Shown here piece after piece: positions 47,901 through 58,659 of a stretch of DNA of 64,000 nt (its first letter is position 1; the number at the start of each line of letters is the position of its first letter). The position numbers and the translations under genes were made by a program. The DNA comes from Ophthalmolycus amberensis. Taxonomy: Eukaryota; Chordata; Actinopteri; Perciformes; Zoarcidae. The DNA is taken from contig JAFEUB010000786.1 in the NCBI GenBank assembly GCA_024529925.1, positions 1 through 64,000 of the forward strand. The letters are read 5' to 3'. Under the pieces are notes generated by a model that was not told the origin of the DNA, did no database searches, and saw only the letters and a program-made list of their open reading frames with translations.

Positions 47901-49343
47901 TGCATAAAAGACTGGAACCGCACGGCAGCATCAACTGCTCACAAACATTTGCCGTCTAAATGGTAATTTTGAGCAGACTCTTTTTCTTGAGGAAACTTTG
48001 ATCCTTCAACGTGTGCAGCAGGATGTTGGAGATGTTCTATCAGTCTGTTGTGGCCAGTGCACTGTACTTCGCCGTAGTCTGCTGGGGGAGCAGCATTGGA
48101 GCCGGAGACACCAACAGACTTAACAAACTAGTTAAGAAGGCCGGCTCCATCATTGGCTGTAAACAAGACTATCTGGAAGAGGTGGTGGAGAGGAGGACAC
48201 TGCAGAAACTATTATCCATATTGGATAACCTGGACCACCCTCTCCATCACCTCCTGCAGGGACAGCGGAGCACTTTCTCCAACAGACTGATCCAGCTCTG
48301 CTGTCACAAGGACAGATTCAGAAAAACATTCCTGCCCACTGCCATTAGACTTTATAATAAAACACCTCGGGCCAGATCGTCGTCCTTCACATGACTACAA
48401 TGCTACACGGCTGTTGCTTGTTGTTGGTGATCCTGGCTCTACTGTCCAGGTTGTTTAGTTCAGTTTACTAGTTGCTAATTTTATTTAATTAATACCACTA
48501 TATTCATGGTATATACTGTGCATTTCTATTTTCTATTCTAGCTTATTTTTTATTTTGTATTAATCTAATCTATTCCTTCAATTCAATATCTGCTCTGGTA
48601 TTTTATTGTACTGTAGATATTGTGCATTCCATGTGTTATATTTTACTCTGTAAATTGCTGCTGCTACAAACGAATTTCTCCCTGGGGATAAATAAAGTTT
48701 ACATCTATCTATCTTTCTATTTTCTCACCCTGGCCCTCTTCTTGTGCCGTTTGTCTTGAATGTGTCGGTTAGCGTCCGACACGGACTCCAGCAGGACGTC
48801 GCACAGAGCGCAGGTGTAAAGGGCACCGGGGTTGTTGTGGGACCTCTGAACCAAAGAGAAGGAAAGAAGACATCAGGCAACGGCTGCAATACTCAAACTG
48901 TTATGGATCTTCTTAACTTAGCTCTATCTCATAAACATATCAAATACTGGAGCACTGAATAAACTCGTTATCAAAGAGAGGGTCCTTTATCAGGTTCAAC
49001 TCTTCTAAAAAGCAAATTAGGGCTGCAACCAAATAATTATCGTCATAATATATTCATCTGCAGATTATTAATCATTCGGTGTGTAATAACATGAGGAAAC
49101 CGTGAAAGACTAGAGCTGCAGGGATTAATCAATTAATTGTCAACTATTAAATTAATCGCCAACTATTTTAATAACAGATATGAGATATTTTAAGTCAGAA
49201 TTATCTGATTCCAGCTTCTTAACGTTATATATTCATATTTTCTGGTTTCTTTACTCTTCATTGACAGTACACTTTGAGTTTTGGACAAAACAAAACAAAT
49301 ATGGACGTCATCTTGGGCTTTGGGGAAATGAATATTTGGGCTA

Positions 49344-49395
<52 letters not shown>

Positions 49396-50113
49396 AGCCC
49401 ATACCTTCTTCAGGGAGTAGATCTCGTCTTTGTTAAGCCGCCGTTCTGCTTGCCGCAGACTTTGCAGCTCTTTGGCTGACAGTGTGGACTCGTCGATCAT
49501 TGGGCCCCTGTTCTCCTCACCATAAGCTCTATTCTTGTTTCTGTTTCTCCGTCTTCTCCCTTTGGAAGGAAGAATGTGCCGTTATGTGTTGAATATGCTT
49601 TAGTGGAGTAAGTAATCAGTCAGTTCTTACAGTCAGACTGCTTTTTTTTATTTTATAATCCTAAAAAAAGTGTTCTTCTTACTTTCCCAGGGTCTGACTT
49701 TCAAAATCCTCACCTGAATTATGAGCATTGCCGTCAGCGTCCTCTCTCCCCCCCTGCTCCCTGTCGTCCCTTGGACCTTCTCCCGGTGCACTCCTCCTCC
49801 AGTGCGGCTGCGAGCGCTCTCTCCAGCTCTCTTCTCGACCCCCGCCACTGTTCTCAAGACCAGAGAACCACCGGGGGTCATCCTTCTGCGAGGGACTGTG
49901 ACCACCTCTGAATCCACCAGGCGAGTAGTTCAGGGGCCCCAGTCCTCCCTTCTTGGGACTGGCCCGGTAGGGCCCGCCCTGGTGACCTCCCTCTGTTCTG
50001 TAGCTCTGTCCTCGACCCTGGTCCTGGGACCTCCAGCTTTCTCCCCTCTCCGTTCCTGCTCCCCTCTCCCTGCCTCCTTGCCGTGCCCGGTAAGGCCTGC
50101 CCGAGTTTTCCAT
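35965..50113 (-). CDS. tut7: Terminal uridylyltransferase 7 (ZCCHC6), 28 coding exons
   Basis: Exons (minus): 50113-49714, 49559-49405, 48845-48729, 47855-47678, 47517-47429, 47341-47290, 47177-47108, 45428-45302, 45199-45080, 44966-44838, 44471-44294, 43397-42706, 42580-42430, 41629-41543, 41375-41275, 41034-40977, 40671-40568, 40471-40382, 40278-40165, 39393-39316, 39196-39019, 38773-38726, 38635-38544, 37554-37439, 37328-37138, 36941-36868, 36767-36707, 36023-35965. Phases close to 1302 aa. The cytoplasmic enzyme adds uridines to pre-let-7 and to deadenylated mRNA. Order: Arg/Gly-rich N-terminus; C2H2 finger (C197, C200, H213, H219); inactive nucleotidyltransferase half, SDVN at 302-305 in place of SDxD; acidic linker 600-740; zinc knuckle 775-788; active half with GSSKNGFGF, D868, D870, D929; knuckles at 1157-1170 and 1218-1231; basic tail. 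'EFNLAD' and the tail GSLASRNM favour TUT7 over TUT4. Confidence 0.95.
37681..38518. repeat. Direct duplication of ~80 bp in a tut7 intron
   Basis: Copy 1 (about 37681-37763) and copy 2 (about 38441-38518) share ACAATTTAAAGCAC, CAGGCAGACCAAACTGGAAC and ATCTGCAAAATC with a few differences. They flank about 680 bp of unrelated sequence. Copy 2 ends about 25 bp from an exon border. Confidence 0.8.
45574..47081 (-). mobile_element. hAT element filling tut7 intron 7
   Basis: Left end CAGGGTTCATACACATTTTG; right end, read inward, CAGGGTTCGTACGGTCATGG. Both ends carry TCCATGACTTTTC words, a layout I recognise from fish hAT elements. The six bases TAAATA directly flank both ends. The 1508-bp element makes up most of the 1679-bp intron, and its right end is 25 bp from the splice donor of the exon at 47177-47108. 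It also contains a 13-G run at 46626-46638. Confidence 0.75.
46204..46470 (-). pseudogene. BED zinc-finger fragment of a hAT transposase
   Basis: The minus frame encodes SQYFKYIDKAGYAKCSLCSK and then VMNYSNKDSRALSSHC. This is the BED-type finger (CxxC...HC) found at the N-terminus of hAT transposases. The frame stops soon after and no catalytic domain follows, so this copy is defective. It is in the same orientation as tut7, inside its intron. Confidence 0.75.
47980..48715 (+). mobile_element. LINE (L2/Rex1-like) 3' end in tut7 intron 3
   Basis: The plus frame 48011-48394 encodes the C-terminal part of a non-LTR retrotransposon reverse transcriptase: FYQSVVASALYFAVVCWG, then DTNRLNKLVKKAGSIIGC and FLPTAIRLYNKTP, ending at TGA. 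About 320 bases of tail follow, closing with GGGATAAATAAAG and a short TCTATCTATCTTTC repeat, as usual for L2-type 3' ends. The 5' part is missing (5' truncation). It is antisense to tut7 and ends about 13 bases from the splice donor of the exon at 48845-48729. Confidence 0.82.
49019..49180. repeat. MITE-like repeat fragment in tut7 intron 2
   Basis: Contains AGGGCTGCAACCAAATAATT and AGAGCTGCAGGGATTAATCA with ATTAATCGCCAACTATTTTA, words of a common fish hAT-like short element. Non-coding. Confidence 0.55.
49345..49392. repeat. (CA)n microsatellite next to a tut7 splice donor
   Basis: About 24 CA units on the plus strand. In the tut7 transcript this is a GU repeat that starts 12 bases after the 5' splice site of the exon at 49559-49405. 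Confidence 0.95.
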
Positions 50114-50131
50114 GGTTCACTTTTGCAAAAA

Positions 50132-51376
50132 CTGCAGGATAAAATATTCAGTTAATATAGAAAAAGTCCTCATGTGAAAACATCCTTGACACAAGCTGTA
50201 TGGCAACAGAATCATCTGCCTTTTTCTTTGGGGAAGCAGAATGCCATTTTAGTTGCCTTTCTTTTTGTGGCCACAAACAGAGTGGAGATCTGTCACCGAC
50301 TGACGTCCCCAGGGGCCAATTAACTGTAATTTTGGTTTTGGGTCAAGATAAAAAAAATCCCGCAGGAACTTGGTCTCTCTCTCTCAAAAAAAACAAAACA
50401 AAAAAAAACAGCCCCACTGATAATTCCTACGCAACTAATAACACTTTTATGACCAGGGAAAATACCTAAAGTGAAGCCATACGTTAAGTACAGAGTTGTG
50501 CAGTCCTGACTCTTTCAGCTCAGAAAAGCATTTTATCTCATGATGAGAGAAGGTAATGTATGTTACACCTGCCATATTAAAAAAAAAAACTTTTATAAAC
50601 AGGCTTTTATGTAAATCACTCCACCATCCAATTGTATCCGTTTGTTGGTGTGATTAGCTAGTTGTATCTGTTGACCTTATACATTGCCTTTTATTTCTAT
50701 TTTATTGATGCTATATTTAGGTTTTATGTTATGTAAGCTAACGTTAAAAGCAGTTAGACAACATTTTTTCAAAGTGCTAACGTTATACAAGCAACAGCTA
50801 ACTCCTAGCTAGCTCCGTGGGAAACCTTACGTTAACATTGGTGCTTCTGGTGTTACCAAACCTATCACTAACAAATACAACATCACTGTAAGGTGAATGT
50901 GTATGCACTAACGCAAACTGAACGTTAGGCAGACTCAAGTTACCGGGCTAACCGAACGCTAGCTGACGTCAGGAGCTTGTTATTGTACAGTGTTTGCGTG
51001 AGCTAGCTAGCTAGCTTCTGCAGTCATGTTTTCCTCTAACCGTTTCCTCGAGTTAACGGCGTGTAACTTTATCACGCGTGGAGCTAACACGCCGTCAACA
51101 AACTGGCGTTAGTGTTAGCCACTAAATGTAACGTTAGCTAACTTGCAACATATAGCCCCACCAGCTAACGTTACTGTTAAGCTAGCTATTCCTATTTAGC
51201 TCATTAGCTAAGACACCTAACAGCTAACGTTAGCTACCAAGCTAGCAACAGCTACCGTTACTGCTTATTTCATAGTTCTTCTGTTGGGCTGCTCAAACCG
51301 CAGCTGCGTCAAATGCAGTCATCAGTAAAATGTCAGCGACATTTATCCATAAATAAAACTAAAGTCAATGAAATAC
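50132..51376. other. tut7 first intron rich in GCTAACGTTAGC palindromes
   Basis: No coding sequence. Palindromic words GCTAACGTTA or TAACGTTAGC occur at 50737, 50776, 51129, 51164 and 51223, the last as the full 12-bp GCTAACGTTAGC, with several GCTAGC runs between them. Confidence 0.7.
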
Positions 51377-51430
51377 CGTTTGTACGTGTGCAGAGGGCAC
51401 ACTCGAAGCCTTGTTCAGGTCTGACTTGGC
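51377..51430 (-). other. tut7: Probable untranslated first exon of tut7
   Basis: An acceptor (CTGCAG, exon from 50131) sits 18 bases before the tut7 start codon, so an upstream untranslated exon must exist. The best donor on the minus strand is AAACG|GTATTT at 51377/51376, preceded by CpG-bearing sequence. The 5' end of the exon is not determined. Confidence 0.45.
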
Positions 51431-52291
51431 ATGATCGGTCGTCCTGAACTGGAGTTTGAAAGATGACGCACGGGCTCGTCTGTTTTGTAGACGTCAGCGT
51501 TCAAGGTCCGCCCACCGCAAAGTCAGTGCGGATCCCATCAATATGAATAATTACTCAATATATTATATCATCATGAACCGCATTCAGGTGGCGTTTTGAC
51601 ACAAAGTTAGTTGAGAAAAACTAAAATATTGGAGATGATTGTTATGTGTTATGAGATGTTATGTCATCGTTATGGATAAACAATGGCATAATAACCTCCA
51701 TCTTCACCCATCTGTTGTTTTCCATTTTGAGAGACCTTAGTTAATTTTGCATAATAATAATAGCACTTATAATACATTATTACATACATACAAATTGCAA
51801 TTCCCCTTTTAAGCAATAGGCTATGTGAAACTACAACGCCATTTAACATAGCCTCATGTTTTTTCAGTTATTTCTGTAAAAATGTGGAAAAGCAATTTTT
51901 ATCTGATGAAATCACAAAGAAACATGTGTAACAATGTAACACTAGGCTACAACTCAATGTGAAAACATAATTTTTTACATTAGTTTGGGGATTATGTGAT
52001 CTAATTTGTTTTCATGAGCCTATGCAGCAAAAAGCGATAACCTAACATATGGTTCAAGGGATAATTAATCCCTACATGGGACAAGTGATTGTTTAGCCTC
52101 GGTTTCCCGGGCGACGGGAGAAAGGTGCTCTGCAGGAGCGCGGGGAAGACCCCGGGAAAACTAACGTAACCAGACGGAACTCCCCTCCCCATCCCGCGGC
52201 CAACATCCAGGAGGCTGCTGCAGTGTTAAGACCTGGCCTCAGTGATACACGGTCATCGAAAGGCTCCGGTAAGTGACAGCCTACCGGAGAC
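51431..52291. promoter_or_regulatory. Divergent promoter region of tut7 and ccno
   Basis: The 0.86 kb between the tut7 untranslated exon (minus) and the ccno start codon (plus) is the only space for both promoters. The tut7 side (51430-51540) is CpG-bearing, the centre is AT-rich, and 52095-52290 rises in GC with CGGGCGACGGGAG and CCCGCGGCC. No TATA box was found. Confidence 0.5.
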
Positions 52292-54021
52292 ATGGTGTTA
52301 TTTGTGAACGGAGAGCGTGGTTCTGAGGCCGTTTACAAACGGAGACGGACGGCCGGTGCGTCCCCTCCAACAGAAGCGCACGCAACGGTCCGGCAGCGGC
52401 AGACCGCCCGTCACAGAAAGCAGACGCTGGTGTCCAAGTTGAGCGACTCTGGTTTCGAGGAAGACCTGGGATCCTCCCCGATTTGCTCCCCGGCTCGGGT
52501 AGACTTGTCCCCGCTGCGTTCGGACGAGCCTCCCGCGGCACAGCTGTCCAACTGGTACCTCCAGTACGGGGACGTTGGTTTCCAGATCCAGAGGGACAAC
52601 GAGGCGCAGTTTCATTCATGCAAAAGCTTGGCACGCCAGCCACAAGTAGGTTATAACGCACGTTATAGTGTTAGGTCAGGTAAACAGATGAATAAGAAAT
52701 ATGTGTAATTTATTCAACTTATATATGAATTAGGTTAGAATAAAACTATTATTTAGCCGACGTTTCACACTTCATATTAACTAAGAGAACAACATCTGTA
52801 ATCAAAAACCTTTTTTTCAATGTTACTTTATTTACATTGCCATGATTTCAGAATAGCTTGATTAACCATTGGATATTCATAATTTATAGTGGAGCTCATT
52901 TTTTCAAATGGAGATGAACTTTTGTTTTATATATAGTTTCCACGTCTAAATATCTCATATGTTTTTAATAAGATTCCTGAAATTACAACAATCTTGCCAT
53001 ATTGGAGCTAAAGAAACACAGGTGGCTTAATGCATAAATAATGACATGAATATATAACTGCTATGAAGATGGATAAACACGTGCCATCTTGTCACTAAAA
53101 TCCTTCCCTGTTTTTCCATGTCTTTTATACTAATGGAGTCTGTGCTCTGTACTCGCAGCTGACTGCGGAGGCCCGCTGTAAGCTCGTCAGCTGGCTCATC
53201 CCCGTCCACAAACACTTCCGTCTGTCCTTCGAGTGCTGCTGCCTGGCGGTGAACATCATGGACAGGTTCATGGCGTCCACGCCGGTGGCCGCGGACTGCT
53301 TCCAGCTGCTGGGCGTCACTGCGCTCCTCCTGTCCAGCAAACAGGTGCGTGTCGTGCCCGGTGACCATTGACAGTTTAGAAATCCTTCATCGCCACTCAC
53401 TCCCTCTCTCTCTTTCTCTCTCTGGTCACCCAGGTAGAGGTGTGCTCGCCACGGATCGGCCACCTCCTGGCGCTGTGCTGCGACGCGTTCACTAAGGAGC
53501 AGCTCTGCAACCTGGAGTGTCTCGTCCTTCTCCGCCTGAACTTCCGGCTCACCGCGCCAACGCTGGCCTTTTTCCTAGACTATTACGCAAACTGCGCCGA
53601 AGCGGCACAGTTTGAGGCCAAGAGCGCGGGCGGCGGCAGGTTTGCGCGCACGTATCCAGACGCAAAAGGACCCGGGCGGTCTGGCAACCTCGCGCGCAAG
53701 GTGTGCGAGTTGAGTCTGGCGGACTACGCTTTCAACAAATACCCACCATCCCTGACCGCTCGCTGCGCGCTGTGGATAGCCGGTGAGTTACTGGAAGGTG
53801 AGCAGGAGGACCAGGGGGTCGGTTTTGTGGCCGAGCAGTGTACCCAACCATCCGAGCGCCCCGAGATCTGTGAAGTGGACTCTCCAGAAGCGAAGGACCA
53901 CTTCCTGTCCCTGTTGACTCAGGGGAGCCGCAACCACAATCTGGCCCAGGAGTGCAGGGACAACCTGAGACTGCTGGTGTCGTTAAACCAGGAGTCACTG
54001 GAAGTGATGTCTGCCGTGTGA
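52292..54021 (+). CDS. ccno: Cyclin O
   Basis: Exons 52292-52645, 53159-53344 and 53434-54021 join in phase 0 through GT-AG introns to give 375 aa (human CCNO is 350 aa). The cyclin box starts around residue 100. The family signature runs through all exons: LARQPQ, LTAEARCKLVSWLIPVH, MDRFMASTPVAADCFQLLGV, then VEVCSPRI, LLALCCDAF, QLCNLECLVL and ELSLADYAF. The N-terminal 95 residues are basic and low complexity, with KLSDSGFEEDLG. Cyclin O is needed for centriole amplification (deuterosome stage) in multiciliated cells. It lies 1.5 kb upstream of mcidas on the same strand, as in mammals, so both are likely to be co-expressed. AATAAATAAA near 54376-54386 is a plausible polyadenylation signal. 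Confidence 0.95.
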
Positions 54022-55430
54022 TGTGTGCGGATGTGAAAAGGCCAAATCCCTCCCTAAATATTGGGGGGTTTATTCTAGGGGTTATTATGATGTTCAAGTG
54101 AAGTCTGGTGTTTATGCAAACCCGCCGCATGCACGCCTCAGCCGGTTGAACTGAATGAAAGTTTTACAACATTGCGTTTGTATTTATTTTACACATGCCT
54201 TTGTTTATCAATGAAGTACATTAATATTGTACTGTTTATTTTTTTATATAATTCCGAATCAAAGTCATTGTTTACTGTGTACGCTGCGAGTTTACGGGAT
54301 GTGTTACTGTTGCAACCTCTTTCATGAAGGACCTGTAAAAAAAATGCACTCATTGTCATTGATTGTTTGTATTGTAATAAATAAATGATCAGTAAATTAT
54401 TTCGTGTTGGTCTCTTGAATGATCATAAAAACGTGAAGCCATAATCCACACCCACCATGAGGCCTTTTTCATTCTTTGAATATTAAATGAAATGTGTGAA
54501 GTAAGTCGGTCCAGGTGTCGTGGAGACTGACTGGATGACATGAATGACAAAATCATGCAATTTGACGAAATGCACCAGTGCAACGCTGCGTGCTGCGTGG
54601 CAGCTTTATCTGGATTGGATGCGGGCAAAGGGGTTTCTATACCCACTGTGGCATACATTACTGTTTAACACTGACATGGATCTAAATGTGATGTTTAAAT
54701 CCCTCTTTAGGGTCAACAGCAGAAATAAACACATTGCACCATAGGGAGCTTAGTGGCCTATTGTCGCTGTTGGCCTGGAGGTCAGTTTGCACGTCTTTAC
54801 TCACCGTTGCGTCATCATTTTGAAACTGACCTGTGCCAACACAGCCTGGCCAATTGAGGTTAATTTATCTGATAATCCATTACGCGTGGCATACTGGCCT
54901 GCTGACACAGTGTCGACCACACAGGCGCATTCAGCAAAGGGTCAACCAGGATCACTCTTGTTTGTTTACTAATAGAAGCATTTGTCACCAGTGTTTGATG
55001 AGATGTCTGCCGTAATTGCCCTTTTCCTTTTTTTCCCACTTTGCAACAGGCCTTGACTTAATTCAAGTATTTTACGCACAGCTGGATAGAAATTACGCAC
55101 TGACCGATAGGGCCATATTAACAGGCTGGTCTTCTCTTATGAGTACTGCAAACAAAAGCTAAATATTTTATAAAAACGGACATGGTATATGTCCGCGCAA
55201 GGGGAATATGTGCCCGCAGACGGGAGGGAGGGCACGTCTGACGCAGAGAGCACCTGCTGTAATGGCGCCGTTGTGCGCGGCACCACTTTACACTTCAGAC
55301 GGAGAAAAACCGTTTGTCTGCACCAATTTTAGTCTCCGAGGACTCCTGTTGCTCCCTGGAGACCGTTTAAGTGCATGTGATTGGTGCCGAGGCCGCGGTA
55401 TGGAGAGGCACAAACCGGGAGAATTCCGTC
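54022..55430. other. ccno 3' region and mcidas upstream region
   Basis: 54022-54390 is the ccno 3' untranslated region. The rest has no gene. CpG content rises from 55190 to 55430, leading into the mcidas promoter. Confidence 0.55.
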
Positions 55431-55436
55431 TATAAA
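55431..55436 (+). promoter_or_regulatory. TATA box candidate of mcidas
   Basis: TATAAA lies 54 bases upstream of the first candidate ATG (55490) within a CpG-bearing promoter-like stretch. Transcription would start near 55460. Confidence 0.5.
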
Positions 55437-55489
55437 TCAGCTCTGAATCAAACAGTGGTCCCTTCAGTCCTGCAGCCAGAACCGAGCCG

Positions 55490-58343
55490 ATGGAGATGCA
55501 AAGAGACAGGAGGGTGTTTGGTGCAACGCGCCCCAACCAACGGAGGGATGCGGGAAACACAAGGGTATGACATATTTTCTCTTGACAATGATGCATATAA
55601 TTCAGCTCCGTGTAGCGGCGTTAACAGACTCATACCTGCAGGACAAGGTGCCAAGGAGCAGCAGCCCGGTCAGTGTGTACGTTGGGCTCCCATGCGTCAT
55701 TGAGCAAGGTATGCGCATCTCTATGATTGTGTTTCATGCAACAATAGCGCGTGACGGCACGTGTACATAAATGGTCCAAGCTTGAATCATGCAGACGCAC
55801 TTTACTTGTGTTATAGCCTTTTCAACAATCTCGTGGGATGATTTGGAGGACTGCGCGTCCGCGGTGAGACGGGAGAGCGACTCCCTCGGCTCTCAGGTGA
55901 GTTTAGAAAAAAAAAAATATATATAACTCTTCAGTGCCAGAAAGACATGTCTTATTCCTAATAAGACGTCCCGTGTCGTTGTGGCGGCAGATCTGTCATG
56001 TATATCCACGACTTTAATTAACGCACAATTAATAACATGCCAGAGAGAGAGATGATTGCGGCAGATAAGGTTGTTAATGTTTTACGCGATGTGCTGGAAT
56101 TCTGCACGAATGAGATCGTTTACTCGTGACACGCCAGGGCTACCGCTAATTGGCAGGACCTCCCACGTTTTGGTCCACGAGCCGCATCTTTAAAACACAC
56201 AGTCACGCGACGGCACACTTCACTGAAATGAGCACCCAGACTTTTTCTGCCACACGGCCACATCGCGCCGCTTGGTCGTGGTGGGACTACCAGGTTTGGG
56301 GGCAAGTTGTGATTTCCATGTTGGCTCAGACTTTTTAATCCGTGTGATGTCTTTTAATCGTCTATTTGACTCGACCTCAGGTGAACGATTCTGATGGAGA
56401 TGACCAAGACTTTGGAGATTATGCGCTGAATTTCATGGCAGGTGAGTGACACAAAGCAAGTCTTCTGCTGTGGATTTGCAAACATTTACATCTAAGCCTT
56501 GATAGTGTGTACTAATAATACTACTAATATTAATAATAATATTAGAAATCCTCAGAAATAATGCGAACTAAACCTTGGAGTGTTTGTCTCCTCTGTCAGA
56601 TTCTCCTGCCACCCTGGAGAACAGTCTGTCTCCAGCTGAGCTGGTACCATTCCAGGGATGCGTCCTACCCCTCCTCACCCCTCAGTGGTGCTTCTCCTCA
56701 GGGGCCGGTCTGGTTTACTCTTCCACAGAAGCAGGCCACCCACCTGCCCAAGACCAAGCTCCCTGGCAGGGCATCGCTCAGTACCAGGGCAGGGCGTTGG
56801 GAGGTTCCATAGAAGTCAACAATCAGGTAAATCCTCACTGAGATTTATGAACGACGGCGTTTCTTTCTTTTCTTCTTTTTTCTTCGGATTTGGTGACTGT
56901 GACTCATATGTGACTTGAGTTTAGATGGGTCTAAACAAGAGATCCCAAAGCCCTGTGACTGACCTTTGGGTTTATTGTTCTGTCAAGACTTTGTCTCCAA
57001 AATGATGCTCAGAAAATATTAAATTTTTAATATCATGTCTTTTTTAAATTGAATAGCCGGTCTAAGTACTGAATAAATACTGTGAAAAGTATAGAAACAC
57101 TCAATCCATGGAGAAATACACACAGCCCGTACCCAAAAACTGTGCCTTTAAATGGTTCGCCATGGTTACTGTGTGGTTGTGACTTCACATTTAGAATATT
57201 TACGTTTATTACCAATACAAGTTTCAGCTTAAACATTCTAAATGTGTGTCCGTTTATTTCCAGTTGTCATTGTATGTGAATGACATCAGCTGACAGGAAG
57301 TAAACATGGTCCAACCTGTCGCCTATCAACGCAATTCTATTTAGTCTAGAATCAGACCAAGGGTGAATACAGGAATATTCAGACAGACATCATGAGAGAA
57401 ATAATGTGTTTTTTGAACATTAAAGCATGTAAACATGTTCTAGTAGATGCCAAAAACAACAAGTATGAACCTGGAAATTAGCATGATATGTCCCCTTTAA
57501 CCCAGTGGTTTAAAAATGTGCACACTGGAGTTTGTGTAAACCAGTAAAGTGTAAAATTGTGGTTTCGTGTGACTGGAGCCACATTTGCTACATTTGAAAT
57601 AACTTGTGTCGAAACACAAAGAATTGGTTGTGCCAATAAGTAAAAGGAAAGGACTCTCAGTGTCTTCTGTCAGCGTGACTTTGTCTCTGTGCGTCCTCAG
57701 CTCCATGAGACTCTGCGGCGACGACAGGAAGAGATCGACTCCCTCCAGGAGAGGAACCTTTCCCTCAGGCAGCTGGCCAGCCGCGCAAAGCACCTGGCCT
57801 CGGTGCTCGAAGTGAGTCGATGGCCGAGATAAAAGCACAGCCAAATACATACATGCGTATTATATTATTTAACCTCATGAATCCATCTGTATGTCTGTTG
57901 GTTTTCAGAAACTGATGACAGTCAGAGACCCACAGGTGAGGGAGCCAGCGATGCCCTGTGGCGACAAAACTTCCCTGAGTCCCTGTAAGCGGCAGCGGCT
58001 TGACGAAGGATACGAAACGGAGCCCTCCGACTCAGTGGAGGACATGCTGAGGGACATCAGCACGCGCTGCAACGCCGTCCTGCACGGCGCCAATGCCGGG
58101 ACGAGACCGCCACGGGAACCAGACACCATACGCATGCACGGCGCATTCTCAGGCCTACAGACTTCTTTCTCCAGCAGCCCGGCTGCGGACGGAGCAGAGC
58201 CCGATGAGAGCGTCTCGTCCTTCAGGACTTCCGTCCGAGAACACTGCACCATGAGGACTCAGGTGTTTCCTCACGGACGGGCCTTCACCTCCAGGACACA
58301 GCGAGGGGGGTACCGCTTCCGCTGGGTTCCCGACCACAGCTGA
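55490..58343 (+). CDS. mcidas: Multicilin (geminin-family coiled-coil regulator), first exon unresolved
   Basis: Clear exons: up to 55708, 55817-55896, 56381-56441, 56600-56826, 57701-57811, 57909-58343, all with GT-AG borders and matching phases. Multicilin is a nuclear factor that works with E2F4/5-DP1 to turn on centriole and cilium genes in multiciliated cells. Visible: SSSPVSVY, STISWDDLEDC, DFGDYALNF, then a geminin-like coiled coil (IAQYQGRALGGSIEVNNQ, LHETLRRRQEEIDSLQERN, LASRAKHLASVLEKLM) and the C-terminal TIRT-type region (HGAFSGLQT, REHCTMRT, GGYRFRWVP). The end favours MCIDAS over GMNC, and ccno is next door. Start problem: ATG 55490 opens RRVFGATRPNQRR, like the known N-terminus, but meets a stop at 55568. 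The frame joining SSSPVSVY is open from ATG 55567. The latter start gives 351 aa. AATAAA at 58646 probably ends the mRNA. Confidence 0.88.
57200..57500. repeat. Fish interspersed repeat in mcidas intron
   Basis: The stretch with GCATGTAAACATGTTCTAGT, TATGAACCTGGAAATTAGCA and ATGATATGTCCCCTTTAA is a very common short fish repeat. Non-coding. Confidence 0.6.
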
Positions 58344-58659
58344 AACCGGGGCTTTGCGAATGCAAAGCTGGATCCCTCTGTGATTTGCGAGGAAATGTGG
58401 GTGGGCAGCAGTTGTTAATGCTTAACATACAAATCTATAGGGAGATCTGTAAATGATTTAGTGATGTCTTCCTCAGGTAGCTCGTGAGCTGATCAGTCAG
58501 AGGTGGCGCCTGACAAAAGGAAATGACACTGCCACTTTTCATTGTGTTTCTGTTTACAGGCCTCGAAATGTAATGATCCAGCCAAACAATGGGGCACCGT
58601 CGGGTTTATCTTCACGCCGCGATGATATGATTTGTCTTGGGGAAAATAAAAGTTATGTT

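Noticed and set aside
35965..50113. TUT4 (ZCCHC11) instead of TUT7
   Set aside because: Sequence words in the N-terminal transferase half, the C-terminal tail and the adjacency to isca1 fit TUT7.
49721..50155. 144-codon plus ORF opposite tut7 exon 1
   Set aside because: Complement of the Arg/Gly-rich first exon, which is supported by in-phase splicing.
53732..54130. 132-codon minus ORF opposite ccno
   Set aside because: Antisense shadow of a GC-rich exon.
55490..58343. GMNC (GEMC1) instead of multicilin
   Set aside because: The SSSPVSVY region, the coiled-coil wording and the GGYRFRWVP end agree with MCIDAS, and ccno is adjacent.
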